This document shows, in pieces, positions 5,384-10,143 of a DNA stretch of 10,143 bases (position 1 is its first letter; the number at the start of each line of letters is the position of its first letter). The DNA comes from F1-60-MAGs149 sp032119475 (GTDB lineage: Bacteria > Actinomycetota > Thermoleophilia > Gaiellales > F1-60-MAGs149). The notes beneath the pieces are model-generated. The model was not told where the DNA came from. It saw nothing but the letters and a program-made list of their open reading frames with translations, and made no database searches. The DNA is taken from contig JAUMCA010000149.1 in the NCBI GenBank assembly GCA_032119475.1, positions 1 through 10,143 on the forward strand. The letters are read 5' to 3'. Position numbers and translations under genes: made by a program.

Positions 5384-7164
5384 CAGACGCCCTCCTCGAC
5401 CCACTCGTTGTCCCACTGCTCGTCGATCATCTCGTGGGAGGCGGCGCCGGCGGGCACCATCGGATACACCTTCTCCTCGCGGTCGACGCGGAAGTCGATG
5501 ACCGTCGGACGCCGCGCCGCGATCGCCTCGGCGATCACCGCGTCGGCCTCGGTCTCCGTCTCGGCGCGCAGCGCCAGGCAGCCGTACGCCTCGGCGAGCT
5601 TGACGAAGTCCGGGATCGTGCCGAAGAGGTCCGTCTCGGAGTAGCGCTCGCCGTGGAACAGCTCCTGCCACTGGCGCACCATGCCCAGCCAGCCGTTGTT
5701 GAGGACGGCGTGGATGACGGGGACGTCGTAGCAGATGGCCGTGGCCAGCTCCTGCATGGTCATCTGGAAGCAGCCGTCGCCGTCGATGTTGACGACGTAC
5801 GCATCGGGGCGACCCTGCTGGGCGCCGATGGCGGCGGGGACGCCGAAGCCCATCGTGCCGAGGCCGCCGGAGGTGAGCCAGCGACGCGGTCCGTCGATGG
5901 TGAGGAACTGCGCCGCCCACATCTGGTGCTGGCCGACGCCGGTCACCCAGATGACGTCCGTGCCCTTGAGGGCCCGGTCGAACGCCTCCATCACGTACTG
6001 CGGCTTGAGGATGCCGCTCTCCTCGCGCCGGTAGCGGAACGGGTTCTCGTTGCGCCACTGCTGCACGTCGTTGAGCCAGTCGACCTGCGCGGCGAGGCGA
6101 TCGGTGCCGCGCTTGGCGAGCACCGCGTCGCGGAGCGCCGGGATCGTCTCCCGCAGCTCGCCGATCAGCGACACGTCGGCCGTGCGGTTCTTGGAGATCT
6201 CCGCCGGGTCGATGTCGAAGTGGATCACCTTGGCGCCGGGCGCGAACGCGTCCAGCTTGCCGGTGACGCGGTCGTCGAAGCGCGCGCCGATCGTGATCAG
6301 GAGGTCGGAGCGGTGGATCGTCCAGTTGGCGTACTTGGACCCGTGCATGCCGGGCATCTGCACCGACAGGGGGTGCGAGTCGGGGAAGGCGCCCTTCGCG
6401 AGCAGCGTCGTGGTGACGGGCACCTGCAGGGCCTCGGCGAGCAGGATCAGCTCGTCCGACGCCTCGCCGTTGATGATGCCGCCGCCGACGTACAGCACCG
6501 GCTTGCGCGCGTGGACGATCAGGTCGGCCGCGGCGTCGATCGACGCCGGGTCGATGCCGGAGATGTAGTCGGCGTCGTAGCCGGGGATCTCGATCTCCTC
6601 GGGGTAGGAGAAGTCGAACTCGGACAGCTGCACGTCCTTCGGGATGTCGACCAGCACCGGACCGGGTCGGCCGGTGGCGGCGATGTGGAACGCCTCGCGG
6701 AAGATGCGCGGGAGGTCCTCGACGTCCTGGACGAGGAACGAGTGCTTGACGATCGGCATCACGATGCCCGTGATGTCCGCCTCCTGGAACGCGTCCGTGC
6801 CGATCAGGTGGCGGGGCACCTGGCCGGTGATCGCGACCATGGGGGTGGAGTCGAGGAACGCGTCCGCGATCGGCGTGACGAGGTTCGTCGCGCCCGGGCC
6901 GGACGTCGCGATGCAGACGCCGACCTTGCCCGTGGCGCGGGCGTAGCCCTGCGCCATGTGGCCGGCGCCCTGCTCGTGCCGCACGAGTACGTGCTGGACG
7001 TCGTGGTCGACGGCCATGAAGGCGTCGTAGAGCGGGAGGATCGCACCGCCGGGGATGCCCCAGCAGACGTCGACGCCCTCCGCCTCCAGGCAGCGGATGA
7101 TGGCCTCCGCGCCGGTCATGCGTCCCGTGCGGGAACGCGCCTTCTCGATGTCGATCGCGCTCAT
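5383..7164 (-). CDS. ilvB: acetolactate synthase large (catalytic) subunit
   Basis: A 593-residue thiamine diphosphate enzyme that condenses two pyruvates, or pyruvate and 2-ketobutyrate, as the first common step of branched-chain amino acid synthesis. The N-terminal Pyr domain holds the activating Glu64 in RHEQGAGHMAQGYARATG. The central FAD-binding domain spans about 190-365 (GARFDDRVTG). The C-terminal PP domain has the ThDP/Mg motif GDG (462-464) to NN (489-490). GQVPR (Pro117) and VRQWQ (Trp499) correspond to the conserved sites where herbicides bind in this family, which separates it from catabolic acetolactate synthase and other ThDP enzymes. The ATG at 7164 overlaps the leuB stop by 4 nt (ATGA), with GAGGTGA about 6 nt upstream. 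The open frame extends further upstream, but only through leuB in another frame. It is coupled to ilvN downstream. Confidence 0.97.
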   Translation of the reverse strand: MSAIDIEKARSRTGRMTGAEAIIRCLEAEGVDVCWGIPGGAILPLYDAFMAVDHDVQHVLVRHEQGAGHMAQGYARATGKVGVCIATSGPGATNLVTPIADAFLDSTPMVAITGQVPRHLIGTDAFQEADITGIVMPIVKHSFLVQDVEDLPRIFREAFHIAATGRPGPVLVDIPKDVQLSEFDFSYPEEIEIPGYDADYISGIDPASIDAAADLIVHARKPVLYVGGGIINGEASDELILLAEALQVPVTTTLLAKGAFPDSHPLSVQMPGMHGSKYANWTIHRSDLLITIGARFDDRVTGKLDAFAPGAKVIHFDIDPAEISKNRTADVSLIGELRETIPALRDAVLAKRGTDRLAAQVDWLNDVQQWRNENPFRYRREESGILKPQYVMEAFDRALKGTDVIWVTGVGQHQMWAAQFLTIDGPRRWLTSGGLGTMGFGVPAAIGAQQGRPDAYVVNIDGDGCFQMTMQELATAICYDVPVIHAVLNNGWLGMVRQWQELFHGERYSETDLFGTIPDFVKLAEAYGCLALRAETETEADAVIAEAIAARRPTVIDFRVDREEKVYPMVPAGAASHEMIDEQWDNEWVEEGV

Positions 7165-8210
7165 GCGGTCACCTCGCGTTCGGCGATCAGCGCCGCGATC
7201 GCGGCGCCGACCTCGTCTGTCGTGGCCGAGCCGCCGAGATCCGGCGTGATCGGCCCGTGCTCCAGGCAGTGGATGGCCGCCGCCTCGATCGCGTCCGCCG
7301 CCTCGGCCTGGCCGAGGTCGCGGAGCATCATGGCGACGGTGAGGATCATCGCGGTCGGATTCGCGATGCCCCGGCCGGCGATGTCCGGCGCGGAGCCGTG
7401 GATCGCCTCGTACAGGCCCGGGCGCGTGGCGCCCAGGGAGGCGCTCGGCGCCAGGCCGATGCCGCCGGACACGCTCGCGGCCAGGTCGGACAGGATGTCG
7501 CCGAACATGTTCTCCGTGACGATCACGTCGTACGCGGTCGGCTGCTCGATCAGCTTCATCGCCATCGAGTCGACGAGCTGGTGCGTCACCTCGACGTCCG
7601 GGTAGTCCGGCGCGACGCGCTCGACGACGACGTGGCGCCACAGCTTCGAGCTCGACAGGACGTTCTGCTTGTCGACGGAGCAGACCTTGCCGCGACGCGT
7701 GCGGGCGAGGTCGAAGGCGTAGCGGCAGACCCGCTCGACCTCCTCCGCCGAGTAGCGGCACGTGTCCATGCCCGTCTCGGACGTCAGCTCCTTGGGGCCG
7801 AAGTACAGGCCGCCCGTGAGCTCGCGGATGATGACCATGTCGAGGCCCTCGACGAGCTCCGGGCGCAGCGGCGAGTCCAGCTTGCCGGTCCACATGCGGA
7901 TCGGCCGGATGTTCGCGAACGCCGCGAGCTCCGCGCGCAGGGCGAGCAGCCCCTGCTCCGGGCGGATCTCGCCGGTGTCCCACTGCGGGCCGCCGACGGC
8001 GCCCTTGAGGACCGCGTCGGCACCCGGCAGCGCCGCGCGCGTCTCCGCGGGGAACGGATCGCCGTGGGAGTCGATCGCGTTGCCGCCGAAGGGCAGCTCC
8101 TCGATCTCCGCGGTGAAGCCGTGGACGTCGCCGGCGGCCGCGAGGACGGCGAGCGCCGCTCGCGTCGTCTCGGGGCCGATCCCGTCGCCGGGGAGGACTG
8201 CGATCTTCAC
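7161..8210 (-). CDS. leuB: 3-isopropylmalate dehydrogenase
   Basis: A 349-residue decarboxylating dehydrogenase that oxidises 3-isopropylmalate to 2-ketoisocaproate in leucine synthesis. Substrate-binding arginines are Arg92, Arg102 and Arg129 (the last in IIRELTGGLYFG, with Tyr136). Lys181 (VDKQNVL) and Asp214, Asp238 and Asp242 (LVDSMAM, NMFGDILSDLAA) form the catalytic and metal site. HGSAPDIAGRGIANP at 271-285 contains the Asp276 that favours NAD over NADP and marks LeuB rather than isocitrate dehydrogenase. The start is GTG at 8210, with GGAG 6 nt upstream; the next residues, KIAVLPGDGIGPE, match the family N-terminus exactly, so no other start is needed. It lies 25 nt downstream of leuA and overlaps ilvB by 4 nt. 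Confidence 0.96.
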   Translation of the reverse strand: MKIAVLPGDGIGPETTRAALAVLAAAGDVHGFTAEIEELPFGGNAIDSHGDPFPAETRAALPGADAVLKGAVGGPQWDTGEIRPEQGLLALRAELAAFANIRPIRMWTGKLDSPLRPELVEGLDMVIIRELTGGLYFGPKELTSETGMDTCRYSAEEVERVCRYAFDLARTRRGKVCSVDKQNVLSSSKLWRHVVVERVAPDYPDVEVTHQLVDSMAMKLIEQPTAYDVIVTENMFGDILSDLAASVSGGIGLAPSASLGATRPGLYEAIHGSAPDIAGRGIANPTAMILTVAMMLRDLGQAEAADAIEAAAIHCLEHGPITPDLGGSATTDEVGAAIAALIAEREVTA

Positions 8211-8235
8211 GTGGAGCTCCGTTTCTCTGCCGTGC

Positions 8236-9783
8236 CTAGATGGTCTCGCGGACCATCGGATTGGGAATGCCCGCCTCGGCCAGCGCGGCGGCGCGGAGGA
8301 ACGCCTGCGCGGCGGCCTCCGTGATATCCGGGGCGACGGACTGGCCGGTGTACGTGCGCCCGTCGTGCTCCAGCACGACGCGCACGTCGCCGAGCGCGTC
8401 CTGCCCGCCCGTGACCGCGTTGACGTTGAACTCGCGCAGCGTCGCGGGGGTCTCGACGACCTCGCTGAGCGCGACGAACGCCGCGTCGATCGGCCCGTCG
8501 CCCTCGCCGCGCGCCTTCCGCACGTCCTCGCCGATGCGCACGACCACCTCGGCGGTCGACGGCGAGCCGGTGCGGGTCGTCAGCGCGATCGACTCGAGCA
8601 CGTAGCGCTCGGCCGTGTCGCGGGACTGGTCGTCGAGGATCGCCTCCAGGTCGAGTGCGGAGACCGTCTTCTTGCGGTCCGCGATCTCCTTGAACTTCGC
8701 GAACGCGCGCTTCAGCTCGTCGCCCTCGACGGCGTAGCCCATGTCGGCGTACGCCTTCTGCAGGGCGTGGCGGCCGGAGTGCTTGCCGAGCACCAGCTCG
8801 TTCGCCTCCAACCCGATCGACTCGGCGTCCATGATCTCGTACGTGCGGCGGTTCTTGAGCACGCCGTCCTGGTGGATGCCGGCCTCGTGCGCGAACGCGT
8901 TCCGGCCGACGATCGCCTTGTTCGGCTGCACGGGGTAGCCGCTCAGGCGGGACACCAGCCGGCTCGCGCGGGCGATCTCGCGGGTCTCGATGCCGGTGGT
9001 GAAGCCGTAGAGCGCGTTCCGCGTGCGCAGCGCCATCACGATCTCCTCGAGCGCGGAGTTGCCCGCGCGCTCGCCGATGCCGTTGACGGCCACCTCGACC
9101 TGGCGCGCGCCTGCCTGCACGCCGGCCAGCGAGTTCGCCGTGGCGAGGCCGAGGTCGTTGTGCGTGTGGACGCTGAGCGTGGCCTCGTGGAGCTCCGGCA
9201 CGTTCGCGTACAGGGTCTCGAGGATCTCCTTGTACTCGTCCGGCGTCGTATAGCCGACCGTGTCCGGGATGTTGATCGTGGTCGCGCCGGCCGCCAGCGC
9301 CGTCCGCACGACCTCGGCCATGAACTCGGGGCGCGAGCGCGTGGCGTCCTCGCAGGAGAACTCCACGTCGTCGACCTTCGAGCGCGCGTAGGCGACGGCC
9401 TCGCGGGTCTGCTCGACGACCTGCTCCGGCGTCATGCGGAGCTTGTGCTCCATGTGCAGATCGCTGGTCGCGATGAAGACGTGGAAGCGGGGTCGCTCAG
9501 CGCCCTTGAGGGCCTCCCACGACGCGTCGATGTCCGCCTGCTGCGTGCGGTTGAGCGAGGCGATCGTGCACGAGCGCACATGCTTGGCGACGAGCCCGAT
9601 GCCCTCGATCTCGCCCGGCGACGAGATGGCGAAGCCCGCCTCGATGATGTCGACGCCGAGCCGCTCCAGCTGGCGCGCGATCTCGAGCTTCTCCTGCGCG
9701 TTCAGGCTGATGCCCGGCGACTGCTCGCCGTCGCGCAGCGTCGTGTCGAAGATCCTGACGTAGTCCTTGTCGTGTGTGCTCAT
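8236..9783 (-). CDS. leuA: 2-isopropylmalate synthase
   Basis: A 515-residue enzyme that condenses acetyl-CoA with 2-ketoisovalerate, the committed leucine step. The TIM-barrel domain (about 7-275) has FDTTLRDGEQSPG (12-24, with Arg17 and Asp18), the metal-binding HTHNDLG (His206, His208) and NGIGERAGN (234-242), characteristic of the HMGL-like/LeuA family. HEAGIHQDGVLK (299-310) and the linker follow. The C-terminal domain (about 390-515) is the leucine-binding allosteric (LeuA dimer) domain, so feedback inhibition by leucine is expected. Length and order match the LeuA type of about 515 residues rather than the longer, roughly 600-residue actinobacterial form. Citramalate synthase is a less likely alternative. 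The ATG at 9783 has AAGGGGG 4 nt upstream. It is the first structural gene of the operon, preceded by a leucine-rich leader peptide and hairpins. Confidence 0.96.
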   Translation of the reverse strand: MSTHDKDYVRIFDTTLRDGEQSPGISLNAQEKLEIARQLERLGVDIIEAGFAISSPGEIEGIGLVAKHVRSCTIASLNRTQQADIDASWEALKGAERPRFHVFIATSDLHMEHKLRMTPEQVVEQTREAVAYARSKVDDVEFSCEDATRSRPEFMAEVVRTALAAGATTINIPDTVGYTTPDEYKEILETLYANVPELHEATLSVHTHNDLGLATANSLAGVQAGARQVEVAVNGIGERAGNSALEEIVMALRTRNALYGFTTGIETREIARASRLVSRLSGYPVQPNKAIVGRNAFAHEAGIHQDGVLKNRRTYEIMDAESIGLEANELVLGKHSGRHALQKAYADMGYAVEGDELKRAFAKFKEIADRKKTVSALDLEAILDDQSRDTAERYVLESIALTTRTGSPSTAEVVVRIGEDVRKARGEGDGPIDAAFVALSEVVETPATLREFNVNAVTGGQDALGDVRVVLEHDGRTYTGQSVAPDITEAAAQAFLRAAALAEAGIPNPMVRETI

Positions 9784-9800
9784 CGTTCCCCCTTCGGGAG
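9784..9800 (-). promoter_or_regulatory. leuA ribosome binding site inside a small hairpin
   Basis: On the minus strand CTCCC (9800-9796), GAA loop, GGGGG (9792-9788) is followed by AACG and the leuA ATG. The five-pair stem (one U-G pair) buries the Shine-Dalgarno sequence. TTCCCC at the end of the leader peptide (9893-9888) could pair with the same GGGGAA (9791-9786), so initiation at leuA may depend on how the leader RNA folds. Confidence 0.55.
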
Positions 9801-9806
9801 GCGTTC

Positions 9807-9863
9807 GGTGCGGTCACGCACCTGTCCTGTGTCTCGTCGTTTCGTGCGCCGGGCAGGCGGCGC
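9807..9863 (-). promoter_or_regulatory. two further hairpins in the leuA leader RNA
   Basis: Between the leader peptide and leuA lie GCGCCG-CCTGCC-CGGCGC (9863-9846 on the minus strand) and GGTGCG-TGAC-CGCACC (9822-9807). Both are 6-bp stems with small loops. Neither is followed by a run of T, so I cannot point to a standard intrinsic terminator. If attenuation is transcriptional, the terminator must be unconventional or Rho-dependent; otherwise control acts at translation. Confidence 0.45.
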
Positions 9864-9866
9864 GTA

Positions 9867-9900
9867 GGCCTGTGCATTCCCCTTAACGGGGAAGGAGGCC
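9867..9900 (-). promoter_or_regulatory. attenuator-type hairpin overlapping the end of the leader peptide
   Basis: On the minus strand GGCCT (9900-9896) pairs with AGGCC (9871-9867) and, inside it, TTCCCC (9893-9888) pairs with GGGGAA (9882-9877) around a loop containing the TAA stop. The 5' side consists of leader codons 9-12 (Gly, Leu, Leu, Pro). A ribosome stalled on the preceding four Leu codons would cover this arm and prevent the hairpin; a ribosome that finishes would sit on its loop. This is the coupling expected of leucine-dependent attenuation. Confidence 0.6.
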
Positions 9901-9924
9901 GACGAGGAGGAGGAGCGAGGACAT
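9883..9924 (-). CDS. leucine-rich leader peptide of the leuA operon
   Basis: A 13-codon frame encoding MSSLLLLVGLLPR, ending in TAA, 99 nt upstream of leuA. Six of 13 residues are leucine: four CTC codons in a row (codons 4-7), then CTC and CTT (codons 10-11). Such a run ahead of a leucine biosynthetic operon is the hallmark of leader-peptide attenuation, where scarce Leu-tRNA stalls the ribosome and changes RNA folding. No good Shine-Dalgarno precedes the ATG. An in-frame GTG at 9939 (adding VASSP) has GGGG just upstream and could be the true start, giving 18 residues. The peptide itself probably has no function after translation. It sits about 85 nt downstream of the inferred transcription start and shares its last codons with a hairpin. 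Confidence 0.75.
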   Translation of the reverse strand: MSSLLLLVGLLPR

Positions 9925-10016
9925 GGGCGACGACGCCACGACCCCATGGCCGCCGGCGGAAGCCAGGCGGCCGAGAGTCCCTTCGTGCGTGTGCGGCATC
10001 GTGCGCATCGGCGCGA

Positions 10017-10046
10017 AGTGTAGCCGGGAGCGGGGTGGGGGGTCAA
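10017..10046 (-). promoter_or_regulatory. promoter of the leuA-leuB-ilvB-ilvN-ilvC operon
   Basis: On the minus strand TTGACC (10046-10041) is a five-of-six match to the -35 consensus. After an 18-nt spacer, TACACT (10022-10017) fits the TANNNT form of a -10 box. Transcription would begin near 10010, giving a leader of about 227 nt before leuA that contains the leader peptide. It is the only well-formed promoter seen upstream of the operon and lies 20 nt inside the right-edge repeat. Confidence 0.6.
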
Positions 10047-10065
10047 AGGGGAACCGGCGGTGTGG

Positions 10066-10143
10066 GTGTCGCAAAGGGGTCAGACCGATATGCGACACGC
10101 AGGAGCGGTCGCGCATGAACGAGGGCCCTAGGCGTGTCGCATA
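10066..10143. repeat. REPIN-like paired inverted repeat, right copy (second arm cut by the window edge)
   Basis: The first arm, 10066-10098, is a complete 33-nt unit with GTGTCGC and GCGACAC ends. Its 19-nt middle differs from the left-edge copy at one position (A instead of G at the base before AAGGGG). After 35 nt (10099-10133) the second, inverted arm begins (10134-10143, first 10 nt seen). The arm spacing equals that of the left copy, while the spacer shares little beyond GGAGCG near its start and GC/GGC ends. It lies upstream of the leuA promoter; whether it affects that promoter is unknown. Confidence 0.8.

Noticed and set aside
5434..7605. Long open frame on the plus strand opposite ilvB and leuB
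   Set aside because: Its translation is an Asp/Arg/Val/Gly-rich string typical of the reverse strand of a GC-rich gene; no family motif, and the minus-strand genes are unmistakable.
5383..7983. Longer ilvB product starting far upstream of 7164
   Set aside because: The extra residues are leuB read in another frame; the ATG at 7164 has a ribosome binding site and matches the family N-terminus.
7762..9867. Long open frame on the plus strand opposite leuA and leuB
   Set aside because: Same GC-bias artefact; low-complexity composition with no recognisable domain, and it runs antisense to two clear enzymes.
9784..10010. T-box or other riboswitch upstream of leuA
   Set aside because: No T-box sequence or recognisable aptamer was seen; the leucine-rich leader peptide explains amino acid sensing better.
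1..10143. Left and right edge repeats as terminal inverted repeats of one 10-kb transposon
   Set aside because: Contents are housekeeping genes with no transposase or target duplication visible, and each edge repeat is itself a self-contained inverted pair.

Overview
The window is high-GC, tightly packed bacterial DNA. Codons favour G or C at the third position, and GTG starts and purine-rich ribosome binding sites are common. This suggests a high-GC actinobacterium-like genome. Intergenic repeats built on AAGGGGTCAGACC recall the Thermoleophilia/Solirubrobacterales, but that placement is from memory and was not tested by phylogeny. No transposase, integrase, phage gene, tRNA, rRNA or CRISPR array was seen.

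Left part (1-3755): a paired inverted repeat at the left edge is followed by a MetX-like alpha/beta hydrolase (+). This gene converges on a cytoplasmic cyclophilin (-), with a pair of near-identical palindromes between them. The cyclophilin is divergent from a two-domain FIST sensor protein (+). An AT-richer 244-nt gap then leads to a small MarR-like winged-helix regulator (+). Two strong hairpins separate the regulator from the convergent biosynthetic operon.

Right part (3756-10046, minus strand): a branched-chain amino acid operon, read leuA - leuB - ilvB - ilvN - ilvC. The first four genes are 25 nt apart or overlap by 4 and 1 nt; ilvC follows after 83 nt. IlvB/IlvN (acetohydroxyacid synthase) and IlvC make the dihydroxy-acid precursors of valine and isoleucine. 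LeuA and LeuB perform the first and third steps of leucine synthesis. ilvD, leuC, leuD and ilvE are not in the window.

The operon has a readable control region. A promoter (TTGACC, 18 nt, TACACT) precedes a previously unmarked 13-codon leader peptide, MSSLLLLVGLLPR, with four consecutive Leu codons and two more near its end. A hairpin overlaps the leader's last codons, and a small hairpin covers the leuA ribosome binding site. This is the layout of a leucine-sensing attenuator governing the whole operon.

The window ends inside a second copy of the left-edge repeat. Each arm is a 33-nt unit, arms are paired in inverted orientation 35 nt apart, and the whole spans 101 nt (REPIN-like). The pair at 1232-1332 is a different sequence family sharing the same core and also spans 101 nt. 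The repeats and the leader attenuator are the least ordinary parts of an otherwise housekeeping region.
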